A stretch of 64,000 nt of DNA from Legionella sp. (GCA_031291095.1 JARLJR010000053.1:37548-101547); one strand, 5' to 3'; counted from the first letter of the stretch, positions 9,083 to 19,427 are shown. The notes: generated from the letters alone by a model not told the origin. Program-made: numbers and translations.

Positions 9083-10501
9083 ATGCCTAAGAAAAAAGAG
9101 CAAATTAAAGCCAATCTGCAAGAGGATTTATGGGATTTAGAGACCGTTGCCGCGGTAATTGACGCGGTTAAAAAAGAAAAAAATCAGAAAGGTGCAACGA
9201 TGAATATGTTTGCACTAAAAACGGATACTGATCGTGATGAAAACGAATTCAAAACCTTCGTTGATGCGCTTGCAGCAAATATCAAGTCGATTCCTGACGG
9301 CACGAGAATACAGCTTATGGTGCAAAGTGGTGAGCACTGGTACCCCATCGATTTGCAGGTATCTGGCGGCAATGTCAGCGTAATTATTCCCGAAGCTGGA
9401 TTTTCTTCTGCTACCGCCAATGCAACAGTACGAATTAGGGATGCATTTCCTAATGCAGAAATTTATCGCTTTTACCCGGACCTAAAAACCGTTAATGGCA
9501 AAGAGCGAGGGGTAATGATCCAGGCAGATGGAGAAAGTTGTTCTCGTTTTGGTTTACAACAATTATTCGCACTGCAGCGTATGCCCTCAATTCACCAGCA
9601 ATTACAGCAAGAGCAAGGCCAATTAAAGACTGAAGATATAAATCCGGGGGCAAAAAGTCCTTACACACATTATAAATTATCCTTTAAGGATACCCCACCA
9701 GAAATCGCCAGTATTTTTAGATCAACTCAATCTTTATCCGCATTAGCAGGTCTTGAGCAAGATATGCAAGATGCGGTAGTAAATAGGAAAGGAGAAACCT
9801 TAGAGCAATATAATCAACGATTTACACGAGAAAATCCGGAGGCTGATAACCGCGTGCAAAATCTGGCCATAATGGACTTTAAAGAAAAATATGCAGAAAA
9901 AACAACAGCGTATCTGAGTAAGACCAAAAGCGAACAGCTAGAAAGTTCTTTAGATTTGGCAACTCGCGGTGGTATTGATTTCCTTACTAAAGGAGCCAAA
10001 TATAGAGACGCATACACCGCAAAACAGGAAGAGAGAGCAAGTTCAAGTGCAATAAAAGCAAAAACGGCTCGCAATGATGTATGCCAACAAGTCAATGCAT
10101 TGTGCCATGAAGCAACAGACGCTCTAACCCACTATGCCGCCGATCCTGCTGCGAAAACACTACTTGATGATCTGCATGCGGCCAGAATTAATTTTATGGC
10201 AACTAGACCAGATAAAAGTCAATCATTAAAATCGGCTTATAAAACGCAAGCAGCAGAATTAAATTTAGTGACCCAACAGGTAATTAATTATTTACGGCAA
10301 CAACCTGAAGATGCGCTTGCTTATAGCATTCAAAAAATCGATACCATGTCGCAGACATTAAATAGCACCATTCGGCCGCCTGAACGCCCTAATTTCATTG
10401 TGGCTACAGCGATGAGCTTTAAAGAGAAGTTGTCTTCGTTAGCTGGCAAGAATAAAGGTGAAGAAGCAGACGATGATGATTCGGAGAGTATGCATCTTTA
10501 G
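9083..10501 (+). CDS. YopJ-like (CE clan) putative acetyltransferase/cysteine protease effector
   Basis: Soluble protein of 472 residues. Residues about 60-170 resemble the core of YopJ/C55 proteins: His85 in GEHWYPIDL, Glu104 in VSVIIPEAG, a conserved-type Gln in MIQADGES, and Cys153 in ESCSRFGLQQLFAL. The His-Glu spacing of 19 equals YopJ H109-E128, and Glu-Cys is 49 against 44. YopJ relatives acetylate Ser/Thr/Lys of host kinases, or act as deubiquitinase-like proteases. The rest is helical and rich in Gln/Ala, ending in an acidic tail (GEEADDDDSES) that could be a C-terminal translocation signal. There is no signal peptide. The gene stands alone between a terminator and a hairpin, as effector genes often do. 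The similarity was recognised by eye, so the fold is inference; the gene itself is certain. Confidence 0.68.
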   Translation: MPKKKEQIKANLQEDLWDLETVAAVIDAVKKEKNQKGATMNMFALKTDTDRDENEFKTFVDALAANIKSIPDGTRIQLMVQSGEHWYPIDLQVSGGNVSVIIPEAGFSSATANATVRIRDAFPNAEIYRFYPDLKTVNGKERGVMIQADGESCSRFGLQQLFALQRMPSIHQQLQQEQGQLKTEDINPGAKSPYTHYKLSFKDTPPEIASIFRSTQSLSALAGLEQDMQDAVVNRKGETLEQYNQRFTRENPEADNRVQNLAIMDFKEKYAEKTTAYLSKTKSEQLESSLDLATRGGIDFLTKGAKYRDAYTAKQEERASSSAIKAKTARNDVCQQVNALCHEATDALTHYAADPAAKTLLDDLHAARINFMATRPDKSQSLKSAYKTQAAELNLVTQQVINYLRQQPEDALAYSIQKIDTMSQTLNSTIRPPERPNFIVATAMSFKEKLSSLAGKNKGEEADDDDSESMHL

Positions 10502-10531
10502 CATTGGGGGAGTCCAGAGGGCCCCCAATGC
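10501..10531 (+). terminator. Hairpin directly after the YopJ-like gene
   Basis: Perfect 10-bp stem GCATTGGGGG / CCCCCAATGC with an 11-nt loop, beginning on the last base of the stop codon. There is no T run after it, so it may stabilise the mRNA 3' end or terminate weakly. Confidence 0.5.
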
Positions 10532-10543
10532 CATTAAGTTACG

Positions 10544-10627
10544 ACGTCATCCCGAACGTAGTGAGGGATCTTCAGCATCTGGCTCGGTGCGTGCATTGGA
10601 GATCCCTCACTACGTTCGGGATGACGT
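10544..10627. repeat. Palindromic intergenic repeat, family 1, copy a
   Basis: Perfect 27-bp inverted arms (ACGTCATCCCGAACGTAGTG continuing AGGGATC, at 10544-10570 and 10601-10627) around a 30-nt loop. Related copies occur at 19616, 25100, 30648 and 51883, always between genes. It resembles a MITE/REP-type element; no coding content. Confidence 0.9.
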
Positions 10628-10687
10628 TTTTCCAGGGCCAAGCCGTAGTAATTCGGTCGCCTATAAATCACGCATTACTGATGTAAA

Positions 10688-13114
10688 TCAATTAATTAAC
10701 AACCAAGATTGCACCGCCTCCCTGGTTTCCTCGACCACCGCCAGCAATTGTTTATATAAAGCGTCTAACAAAGAACTATGGCCTGCTTTATGATATCGTT
10801 CTAAGTACTGGCAGGCTTGTACCAATTTTTCGGCGCCGCAATACACAAAACCACTCTTTATACGATGCACTAATTTTTGCACCGTATGCCAATCGTTTTG
10901 ACGATACGCATACTCCAACTCAAGTAAATCAGCAGGAGTTTCCTTTTCAATAATGGACGTTAAAATACTCTTAAGTAGATTAATATCACCACCCATATCT
11001 TCTAAGGCACGTTGCACATTAAAAAGTTTATAGCCATCTAATTGAAATAAATGCCCTTCCTTGCCTGGCAAGTTCGAGCCTCGCACGTCAACCTTTACCT
11101 TGGGTTTAGTAGCAATAGTCGCAGGGGCAACTGTTTCAGAAAAATAAGTCGTTTTAATCCCGGCGAGCACTTCGATGGTCATCGGCTTGGTGAACACTTC
11201 ATTCATTCCAGCCTCTAAACAATTTCTTTTTATCTTGCCTTCCGAATGCGCCGTTAAGCCAATAATGGGGACCGGTTCTTTGTGTAGCTCTCGTTCAAAC
11301 TCACGAATTTTTCGCGTCAAATCAATGCCCGATAAACCCGGTAAACCGAGATCCGTAATAATTAAATCAAAACTTTGGGTTTTTATCAGATGTAAGGCAC
11401 TTTCCCCATCCATCACACTAGTAAATTGATAGCCTGCAAGATTAATTAGATTTTCCAGAGTAAATAAAGCAATTTTGTTGTCTTCAACCAACAATAATCT
11501 ACATGACTCCGTAGTTAGACTAACTCCAGGGGCTATCGCCACTTTATCATTCATTCCATCGGATAAGCGAGAGGGCATTATATTAAGTCTAGGCTCACCA
11601 ATTTTCAATGAAAGATCAAAATAAAACGTTGTCCCTTTGCCAAACTCACTACTTACATGAATTTCTCCACCCAGCAACTCCACATAAGACTGCGCAATAT
11701 GTAAACCTACTCCATGCCCAGTATAAGTTCCTTTATGTGATGGGATTCCCCGGTAAAAACGATCGAATATTTTGTCTTGTAACTCTTCTGGTATACCAAT
11801 GCCAGTATCGGCAATATGAAATCGAATCCGTGAATGCGTTTCATTTTGTTCTAAAAGATCTAGTGCGATTTCAACCCGCCCTGCTTGCGTGAATTTAATC
11901 GCATTGCCCAATAAATTAAGTAAAATGCGGTGGATTTTAGTCGCATCACTGCTTAAACACGCAGGAATCCGCTCATCAATACGAGCCACCAAATCCAATC
12001 CTTTAATCAGAGTCGACGGGCGTTCTAACTGCTCTATATTGTGCACCAGTTGATGCAAATCAAAGGCTTCTTCATGCACATCTGCTTCATTCACATTATC
12101 TGCAGACACTACATCTAAAATTCCATTCAGCATCGAGAGCAATTGCGTACCACTTTCACCAAGCCAGTGAGCATATTGCTTTTGCAAGGCATCACTTAGG
12201 TTATCTTCTAATAGCTTGGCCATGCCGACAACCCCTGTTAAAGGGGTGCGGATATCATGACTCATATTGGCAATAAATTCGGTTTTAACTTTGTTGGCTA
12301 ACTCTGAAGAGACTTGCGCTTTGGTTAAATCCGTTACATCGACCGAAATACCTGCAAGTCCCATAATCTCGCCAGCCTGATTAAAAATAGGGACTTTACT
12401 GACTAAAGTATGAATCACATCTCCGGCATCATTAATTAATTCCCCAGGCTGATTAATTACCGCTTTTCCGGTCGCAAAAATCTGCTCATCCGTTGCGCGA
12501 TACTCTTTCGCTAACTCCCAATCATTAAACACATCAAAATCAGTCTTACCAATGATTTCTTCGGTCGATTGCAAATTAATGAAATTGGCTGCCATCTGGT
12601 TGCAACCAATATATTGCAAGTCCCGGTTTTTCCAATAAACATAGCAAGGAATCTTATTAATAATCCCGTTTAAATAGTTGTACACCTCACTAATGTAATA
12701 AGGCAGCGCATATCGTTGCTTAAATTTAAAACCTAAAATCTGCTCACAAGCACTTTCCATCGATTGGAACATTCGCTCCTTTTCAGTAACATCTTTCCCA
12801 ACCAGGAAGAGTTTTTCCTCATTATCAACGCGCGCAGCAATGCATTTCCAACTGAGAAACACCCCATTAATTTCAATCGGGTTTTGATTAATTATTTTGC
12901 CATGCTCATTTAAAAGTGAAGGCAGTTTTAAAGTTGACCATAACTCAAAAAAAGACCGATCGACACACTTTTGTTTTGGCGTTAAATGCAAAATGTTACG
13001 TGCCGCATCATTAATATAATCAATATGCAATTGTTGATTTAGGATAATAAAAGATACATTGAGTAAATCATAGGCCTTACCAAAATTTGGTATTTCTTGT
13101 CGAGTTATATTCAT
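10688..13114 (-). CDS. Hybrid sensor histidine kinase (PAS-PAS-HisKA-HATPase-REC-HPt)
   Basis: Cytosolic phosphorelay kinase of 808 residues with no membrane segment. Domains in order: PAS about 12-125, PAS about 155-275 (YVYWKNRDLQYIGCN), HisKA with His286 in MSHDIRTPL, HATPase (NLLGNAIKF, DTGIGIP, GHGVGLHIA), receiver with phospho-acceptor Asp588 in ITDLGLPG, and C-terminal HPt with His750 in LVHRIKSG. All phosphotransfer residues are present, so a His-Asp-His relay can be completed within the protein, but no DNA-binding output is attached; an external response regulator must be used. The gene starts 22 nt after the NRPS-PKS stop on the same strand and is therefore probably cotranscribed with it. 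The PAS ligand is unknown. Confidence 0.92.
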   Translation of the reverse strand: MNITRQEIPNFGKAYDLLNVSFIILNQQLHIDYINDAARNILHLTPKQKCVDRSFFELWSTLKLPSLLNEHGKIINQNPIEINGVFLSWKCIAARVDNEEKLFLVGKDVTEKERMFQSMESACEQILGFKFKQRYALPYYISEVYNYLNGIINKIPCYVYWKNRDLQYIGCNQMAANFINLQSTEEIIGKTDFDVFNDWELAKEYRATDEQIFATGKAVINQPGELINDAGDVIHTLVSKVPIFNQAGEIMGLAGISVDVTDLTKAQVSSELANKVKTEFIANMSHDIRTPLTGVVGMAKLLEDNLSDALQKQYAHWLGESGTQLLSMLNGILDVVSADNVNEADVHEEAFDLHQLVHNIEQLERPSTLIKGLDLVARIDERIPACLSSDATKIHRILLNLLGNAIKFTQAGRVEIALDLLEQNETHSRIRFHIADTGIGIPEELQDKIFDRFYRGIPSHKGTYTGHGVGLHIAQSYVELLGGEIHVSSEFGKGTTFYFDLSLKIGEPRLNIMPSRLSDGMNDKVAIAPGVSLTTESCRLLLVEDNKIALFTLENLINLAGYQFTSVMDGESALHLIKTQSFDLIITDLGLPGLSGIDLTRKIREFERELHKEPVPIIGLTAHSEGKIKRNCLEAGMNEVFTKPMTIEVLAGIKTTYFSETVAPATIATKPKVKVDVRGSNLPGKEGHLFQLDGYKLFNVQRALEDMGGDINLLKSILTSIIEKETPADLLELEYAYRQNDWHTVQKLVHRIKSGFVYCGAEKLVQACQYLERYHKAGHSSLLDALYKQLLAVVEETREAVQSWLLIN

Positions 13115-13136
13115 CTATCTAGTCCCAATACTTTTC

Positions 13137-16100
13137 TTATCTACAATCTTGATTCGTCTGGATGAGTTGAGCGAGTTGCCTAATCGTAGGCGCTGTGTAC
13201 AAATGATGTATCGATACAGAAACCACAAAGGTTTTATTTATTTTTTCAATTAAGCCTAATGCCTTTAGGGAATACCCCCCTAAAGCAAAAAAATCATCAT
13301 GGATGCCTACTTCCTCAATACCCAAGTTATCCTGCCATAATTGTGCCAATTGCGTCTCAACCTCATTGGCGGGCACCTCATAATTACTACTCACATTCCA
13401 ATCATGGCGCGTCATTTTCGGCTGTGCCATTGGCGTTTGCACGGAAGGTTGCAATAACATCATGCTATAACGCTCCGGTTCATAATTGGAAATAATGACT
13501 TGAGCATGAGAACGCTCCATTGCCTGCAAAAATAATTGCTGCCCCTCTTGAGGCGAAATATCATTACCACGCCCCAAATAATGAACATCATGCGGACGTT
13601 GAGTCTCAACCGTCATTCCTAGCTCACGCCAACTATTCCAGTTCAAACTCAGCATAAACCGAGTAGAAAACAGCTTGGAACTGGCAAAGGCATCCAAACT
13701 TGCATTCGCTGCACAATAATCAATTTGTCCCTTTTCTCCGGTAATTGCCGCAAGGGAAGAGGTTAAGACCACAAAATCCAGCGTTACTCCTTGCAATGCT
13801 CGTGCTAAATTATAAGTGCCTTGCAGCTTAGGCTCTAATACGGCATCAGCCTTGGCTTTAGTTTTTAGCTGTACCAACCCACCTCCAGCAATCCCCGCAG
13901 CATGAATCACTCCATCAATGCGACCTAACTGCTGTTTGTAGTAGGCAATGGCCTCACATAAAGGCGCCTCCTGGCTTACATCGGCCTGATGGCAAAAAAG
14001 CCTTGCACCCAAATCCTGCAATTGGTGTAAGCGACCTGCTTTTACAGACAACGGGTGCTGGCTATCGTGCAAAATAGCGGCCCATGTTAAGGGTGCAATA
14101 ACTGGACTACGAGATAAAAGAATAAATGTAGGCCGAGCAACGCTCTTGGCAATAGCTTCACACAAACTTAAAGCAATTCCCCCCATACCCCCGGTAACCA
14201 GGTAAACCCCATCATCTTTAAAACGATTTTTGGCAACCGATGATTTGCTTTCAGTATAGGTCAGCTCCCAGCGAAAACCATGACGGTAAACAATAATCGG
14301 ACGATGGCGCTCCCATTGTCCCTGCATGCAGGTATGCACAAGTTCATTTACTAACAGGGGGCTATCAGCAGCTAATTCATCAGGGAGAAGATCAAATACC
14401 CGATACGTTAAGGCTGGATGTTCGTGCATGACCGCCCGGCACGCTCCGATTAAACTGGCATTCGCCGGTACCATGGTTTCCGTACCCAGTACCTGTTGAG
14501 TGCCTCGCGTTATCAGTGCACATTGCAAAGGGATTTGCTCGCCAATGTGTTGCAAATAAGCTTGCGTTAAATAAAGCAGGCTATGAAAACTAAGCGCTAA
14601 TTGCTGCTCGACTTCATCATTACGAAGTACGGTTACCGAATCGTTATCACAGGAAGACAAATGAATGATAATTGGACGCTGCACTCTATTTTTTAGCGTT
14701 TTAAATAATGTTTCATAATGGTTTTTTTCAGCAGCATTGATACTAAAATGAGATGAGGAATGAGCCACATACTCTTTAGCAAATTCAACAGCAATCGGAG
14801 TGACTCCATGTGCACCAAGAAAATCCACAATTTGGGCTGCAAATCCTTGCCTATCATAAACGATAATCCAAGTATGGGCCGCTACCTCATTGATGTTAAG
14901 TGCTAAAGACTCCAAATATGCCGGTTGATGCGACCAGGCCGGAACATAGATTTGCTGATTACCTGCCGCACCATGCATTACATTATCCGGCTCAACCCAA
15001 TAACGCTGCCGTTGAAATGTATAGGTAGGTAATGGAATACGCTGTCTTTTTTTATTCGCATGAATGCTGTTCCAATCAATGTGAATGCCCTGCTGCCACA
15101 ATGCGCCTAAAGCAGACATTAACTGTTGATAATCCCGTGGCTGAGCAGAGTAATGAGTTAAAACCTGGGTAATAGAAATGCCCTGCACCTGGCTCCCGGC
15201 TACTTCTTTGAGAAAAGTACTTAAACTACGACCCGGCCCTACTTCAATAAAGAATGAGCGCGCATCCGCAAGCGCCGTATGCAAACCACCACAAAATTTT
15301 ACGGTCTGCCGCATATGGCGATACCAATAGTCCGGATCGGTGGCTTCCTCCATGGACAACCAGGTGCCAGTCACATTCGAAATAATCGGTATCGTTGGCG
15401 CAGACAAAGAAATATTAGTCAGCATTTCTTTAAATGGTCGTTCCACGGACTCCATAAAACGACTATGAAACGCGTGGCTCACCTGCAATTTTTGATAACG
15501 TTTACCCACACTCGACAAATGCTGGGTCAAGGCACTAATTTCAGCGGCAGAGCCTGAAGCAACACAATGATTGCTGGCATTATGCAGAGCCAACTCTATA
15601 GGAATAAGCTGCTGATAAGCAGTAAATTCTTCTGCGCCGCATTCAATAGCCAGCATATCGCCACGCTCGGCACTTGCCATTAGTAAGCCACGTTCACATA
15701 CGATAATAATCGCATCTTCAAAAGAAAAAACACCGGCCAAACACGCAGCGACGTATTCACCAATACTGTGCCCAATGAGCACATCTGGCTTCACCCCATA
15801 ACTCATTAATAATTGAGCCAAAGCATATTCAATGATAAATAAAATGGGTTGGGCATATTGCGTCTGATTTAGGCGGGGATCATCTGGAGTTCGAATCAAT
15901 TCCAACAGATTGCAATTGATGTAATTCTTGGCAAGATTTACCCCTTGCTCAACCAACAAAGCAAAGAAGGGCACTTTCTCCATCAGCTCCATCGCCATGA
16001 AATGATATTGTGTACCCTGCCCCGGAAACATAAATACCACATTGGGACTATGCTCATGGTATTGAGCGGTAGGGTTTTGAGTTAGGCTGTGAATTAATTC

Positions 16101-19100
16101 CTCTACGGTTTTGCCAACCGCAAAACGACGCCAGGAAAAATCTTCTCGTCCTTTTTGCAAGGTATAAGCAACATCAGCCAAATTAATCGCCGGCGCCTCT
16201 CCCGTTAAATAATGCAGCAGTTTTTCCGTATTTTGCTGCAAAGCACGTTTGGTTTTCGCAGAAAGAATAAAGAGCTGCTCTTTATTGACGACCACCGAGC
16301 TGGGCTCTTGGCTATACTCACTCAATACCATATGGATGTTGGTGCCACCAATGCCAAAAGAACTGACTCCGGCATAACGCCGCTGCCCCATAACGTCCCA
16401 ATTCTGCAGTTGAGTATTAATCACAAAAGGACTGTCTTGCAAAAATAAATCAGGATTAGGCTTACGAAAACCGCACATAGGGGGGATTTGACGATGATGC
16501 AGACATAAGGCCGTCTTAATTAATCCCGCAATTCCGGAGGTTACATCCGTATGGCCAATATTACCTTTCACCGAACCCAAGAAACAAAACTGTTTTCGTT
16601 CTGTTTGTTCGCGATAAACGGCGCTTAAAGCCCCTATTTCAACTACATCCCCCAGGGCAGTGGCGGTACCATGGGCCTCAAGATACCCCACATCGTCTGC
16701 CTTTATTTGTGCCTGACCTAAGGCTTCGCGTATGCATGACATTTGCCCGCTGGTGCTTGGCGCGGTAAATCCTAGCTTATCTGAACCATCATTATTAACA
16801 CCTCGTCCCTTAATTACGGCATAAATGGTATCGCCATCAGCAAGAGCATCCGCTAAGCGTTTTAAAATAACGACACCAACACCATTGGAAAAAACCGTAC
16901 CATTAGCCGCATCAGAAAACGGACGACAATGCCCATCGGGGGAAACAATACCCCCATGCTGATAGACATAAGCATCTGTCTGAGGCACCACAATTGATGC
17001 AGCGCCAGCCAAAGCAATATCACTATATCCGAGAATTAAGTCCTGGCATGCATGGTCTACCGTAGCTAAGCCTGTAGAACAGGAGGTATTCACATTAATA
17101 CTGCGACCTTTGAGATTGAGGCGATAGGAAACTTGCGTGCTCAGCATGCTGGCACTGGTAGCAATTCGCTGTTGTAAAAGATCATGCTCCTTATTAAACC
17201 AAGTACTTTTTAAGAGATTCTCTTGCAAATAAGTGCTATCCGTCATCCCTGCAAAAACACTAATCGATTGCGCCTCTAATTTTTCCGGGGCAATGGCGGC
17301 GTGCTCTAATGCTTCCCAGGCGCATTCAAGAAAAACGCGTTGTTGCGGATCCGCGATTTGTGCATCGCCAGGATTAAAACCAAAAAAGTTTGCGTCAAAT
17401 TGCTCAATCCCTTTGAGAATCCCTCGTACTGGAACAACATGTTTTTCGGCGGTGCTGCTGGCTTGGTTTGGCAATTGCTCTTTATCAAATCGCTGTAAAC
17501 TTTCCTTTCCTGTACACAAATTATCCCAATATTCCTGCAGCGAATTAGCACCAGGAAAACGGCAGGCCATACCCACAATAGCCACTTCATTGCTGACCAC
17601 GGCTTTAATTGTTTTTACCGTTGGTACCTCGATTTGTCCCTCAAGATAGCAGCTTAATTTATAAATGGTTGGGTGCGAAAAAATATCTGCTACCTGCAAT
17701 TCCGATTGTAATTCCTTGTTAATCTTGCTGCATGCTTCGGCGATTAATAGGGAGCATGCTCCCAATTCAAATAAATTTTTATGGACATCAATGACCTTGC
17801 GATTCAGTAAATGCTGCCAAATTTTTTTGATCGCCTCTTCAATCATGCTGGATGAAGAAGTATCAATATGGAATGACAAATCAGTATGAGGTAGAGAATC
17901 CAATTTGGATTTATCCACCTTTCCGACTAAAGTCAGCGGCAACTCATCCACCATGACGTACTTGGCCGGCAGCATATAAGGAGGCAATACCTCACTTAAA
18001 AAATTGCGAATCTCATCTGCACTAACCACCGTCTCCTGGGTCGATAAAATAATGTAGGCGGTAAGCATCTTGTGCGAGCCACCACCTAGCTCAACGTTAA
18101 CAGCGGCCAGACTAATTCCAGGAAAACGCATAAGTTGCGTTTCAATTTCATTCAAATGAATACGAAAACCACCAATTTTAACCTGATCGTCAAAACGTTC
18201 GAGAAACAGATACTCCCCAGAAGCAAGTTGACGCACGCGATCACCCGTCTTATATAAACGCTGGAACGGCTCCGTCTGACAAAAAGGATTGGCAATAAAT
18301 TTTTCATCATTCTGTGTTGGCGCATTATGGTAACCTAGCGCTAAATTAATCCCACTGACATACAGCTCCCCCTCGGTAACTGGCTGTTTATCTTCATTGA
18401 GAACATACATCTTTACATTATTAATGGGGGTACCAATACTGGACAGCAAATCATCGGACCGCAGGCTATGCTCATCTATTCGATGCCGACAAGCATAAGC
18501 AGTCGCCTCAGTTGGGCCATAACCATTGATCAGTTCAATAGCTAAAGCCCGCTCTTTACGATAAGCTAAAAATTTTTTTAATAAGCCGACATTAACTTGC
18601 TCACCACCAAAAACAATGACGCGAATGTCATCAAGGGTCGTCGCTGCCGATTTAATCAATTGATGAAAGAAACCGGTAGGCAAGCATAAATAGCGTACCT
18701 GATTCTCCGCAAAAAACGGTTTAAGCTGGGCAGGCTCCGTTCTGATTGCGTAAGGTACGATGGCCAGATTCGCGCCATTAAGCAAGGCGCTCCATACCTC
18801 AAAGGGGCTGGCATCAAAGGCAAGATTACTAAACTGGGCAATGACATCCCCCGCACATAAACGAAAATCATTTTGTTCGCGCACGAGATTAACGACAGCC
18901 TGATGTGGAACAATAACCCCTTTAGGCCTTCCGGTAGAGCCCGAAGTGTACATCATATATAAAGGCGCATCGGCCGCGATAGGAATAGCCAAGTTTTCTC
19001 GCGAAAAACTAATGGATTCCATATTCAAATTTTTGATTAGATGAACTGCTGCTTTATCTTCACCAATTAGGGGCAGGTATTGTTCATTAGTAATAACCAT

Positions 19101-19427
19101 TTTCGGCTGAGCATCATTTAATAACTCTATCAATCGGCCTTGTGGCGCCAAGGCATCTAAGGGTAAATAGGCAGCCCCTAGTTTCACTATCGCCAACACA
19201 CAGACAATAAAATCGATTCCGGGTTCTAATAAGATTCCCACAAATTCACCTGCATACACCTGGTGTTTTTTTAAGCAATTTGCGAGCTGATTCGCCTTTT
19301 CATTGAGGGAATTATAGCTAAGTTGTTTGTCGCGTTCACTAATTGCCGGGTACTGCGGCACGAGCTGTACCTGTGATTCAAATAGTTCGATTATATTATG
19401 TTTATAAGCGGTCTTAAGGTTTCTCAT
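13137..19427 (-). CDS. Hybrid NRPS-PKS (A-PCP-KS-AT-KR-ACP)
   Basis: Loading-plus-extension synthase of 2096 residues. Adenylation domain about 15-510 (YTSGSTGRPKG near 162; NGYGPTEAT), PCP about 530-600 (Ser near 558 in LGACSL), KS about 612-1045 (Cys near 782 in SCSTGLA; HGTAT; NIGHTDVTSG), AT about 1130-1420 (Ser near 1221 in GHSIGEY; HAFHS, malonyl type), KR about 1740-1915 (TGGMGGIA; Tyr near 1904 in DYCAAN), ACP about 2025-2090 (Ser near 2053 in GGYSL). With no condensation domain in front, the A-PCP should load an amino (or other carboxylic) acid that the KS extends once with malonate, the KR then giving a beta-hydroxy. By hand the A-domain pocket reads about D-A-F-G-V-G-A-Y, similar to aliphatic codes but not assignable. 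There is no release domain, so the chain probably passes to another protein, perhaps the KS-AT-KR-ACP-C protein at 1-5898. The downstream kinase is likely in the same operon. Confidence 0.93.
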   Translation of the reverse strand: MRNLKTAYKHNIIELFESQVQLVPQYPAISERDKQLSYNSLNEKANQLANCLKKHQVYAGEFVGILLEPGIDFIVCVLAIVKLGAAYLPLDALAPQGRLIELLNDAQPKMVITNEQYLPLIGEDKAAVHLIKNLNMESISFSRENLAIPIAADAPLYMMYTSGSTGRPKGVIVPHQAVVNLVREQNDFRLCAGDVIAQFSNLAFDASPFEVWSALLNGANLAIVPYAIRTEPAQLKPFFAENQVRYLCLPTGFFHQLIKSAATTLDDIRVIVFGGEQVNVGLLKKFLAYRKERALAIELINGYGPTEATAYACRHRIDEHSLRSDDLLSSIGTPINNVKMYVLNEDKQPVTEGELYVSGINLALGYHNAPTQNDEKFIANPFCQTEPFQRLYKTGDRVRQLASGEYLFLERFDDQVKIGGFRIHLNEIETQLMRFPGISLAAVNVELGGGSHKMLTAYIILSTQETVVSADEIRNFLSEVLPPYMLPAKYVMVDELPLTLVGKVDKSKLDSLPHTDLSFHIDTSSSSMIEEAIKKIWQHLLNRKVIDVHKNLFELGACSLLIAEACSKINKELQSELQVADIFSHPTIYKLSCYLEGQIEVPTVKTIKAVVSNEVAIVGMACRFPGANSLQEYWDNLCTGKESLQRFDKEQLPNQASSTAEKHVVPVRGILKGIEQFDANFFGFNPGDAQIADPQQRVFLECAWEALEHAAIAPEKLEAQSISVFAGMTDSTYLQENLLKSTWFNKEHDLLQQRIATSASMLSTQVSYRLNLKGRSINVNTSCSTGLATVDHACQDLILGYSDIALAGAASIVVPQTDAYVYQHGGIVSPDGHCRPFSDAANGTVFSNGVGVVILKRLADALADGDTIYAVIKGRGVNNDGSDKLGFTAPSTSGQMSCIREALGQAQIKADDVGYLEAHGTATALGDVVEIGALSAVYREQTERKQFCFLGSVKGNIGHTDVTSGIAGLIKTALCLHHRQIPPMCGFRKPNPDLFLQDSPFVINTQLQNWDVMGQRRYAGVSSFGIGGTNIHMVLSEYSQEPSSVVVNKEQLFILSAKTKRALQQNTEKLLHYLTGEAPAINLADVAYTLQKGREDFSWRRFAVGKTVEELIHSLTQNPTAQYHEHSPNVVFMFPGQGTQYHFMAMELMEKVPFFALLVEQGVNLAKNYINCNLLELIRTPDDPRLNQTQYAQPILFIIEYALAQLLMSYGVKPDVLIGHSIGEYVAACLAGVFSFEDAIIIVCERGLLMASAERGDMLAIECGAEEFTAYQQLIPIELALHNASNHCVASGSAAEISALTQHLSSVGKRYQKLQVSHAFHSRFMESVERPFKEMLTNISLSAPTIPIISNVTGTWLSMEEATDPDYWYRHMRQTVKFCGGLHTALADARSFFIEVGPGRSLSTFLKEVAGSQVQGISITQVLTHYSAQPRDYQQLMSALGALWQQGIHIDWNSIHANKKRQRIPLPTYTFQRQRYWVEPDNVMHGAAGNQQIYVPAWSHQPAYLESLALNINEVAAHTWIIVYDRQGFAAQIVDFLGAHGVTPIAVEFAKEYVAHSSSHFSINAAEKNHYETLFKTLKNRVQRPIIIHLSSCDNDSVTVLRNDEVEQQLALSFHSLLYLTQAYLQHIGEQIPLQCALITRGTQQVLGTETMVPANASLIGACRAVMHEHPALTYRVFDLLPDELAADSPLLVNELVHTCMQGQWERHRPIIVYRHGFRWELTYTESKSSVAKNRFKDDGVYLVTGGMGGIALSLCEAIAKSVARPTFILLSRSPVIAPLTWAAILHDSQHPLSVKAGRLHQLQDLGARLFCHQADVSQEAPLCEAIAYYKQQLGRIDGVIHAAGIAGGGLVQLKTKAKADAVLEPKLQGTYNLARALQGVTLDFVVLTSSLAAITGEKGQIDYCAANASLDAFASSKLFSTRFMLSLNWNSWRELGMTVETQRPHDVHYLGRGNDISPQEGQQLFLQAMERSHAQVIISNYEPERYSMMLLQPSVQTPMAQPKMTRHDWNVSSNYEVPANEVETQLAQLWQDNLGIEEVGIHDDFFALGGYSLKALGLIEKINKTFVVSVSIHHLYTAPTIRQLAQLIQTNQDCR

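Noticed and set aside
10458-10793. Open frames (10458-10793 and 10504-10686, +) after the YopJ-like gene
   Set aside because: They run across the hairpin and the family 1 palindrome, and one overlaps the kinase gene end. No ribosome site or protein-like composition.
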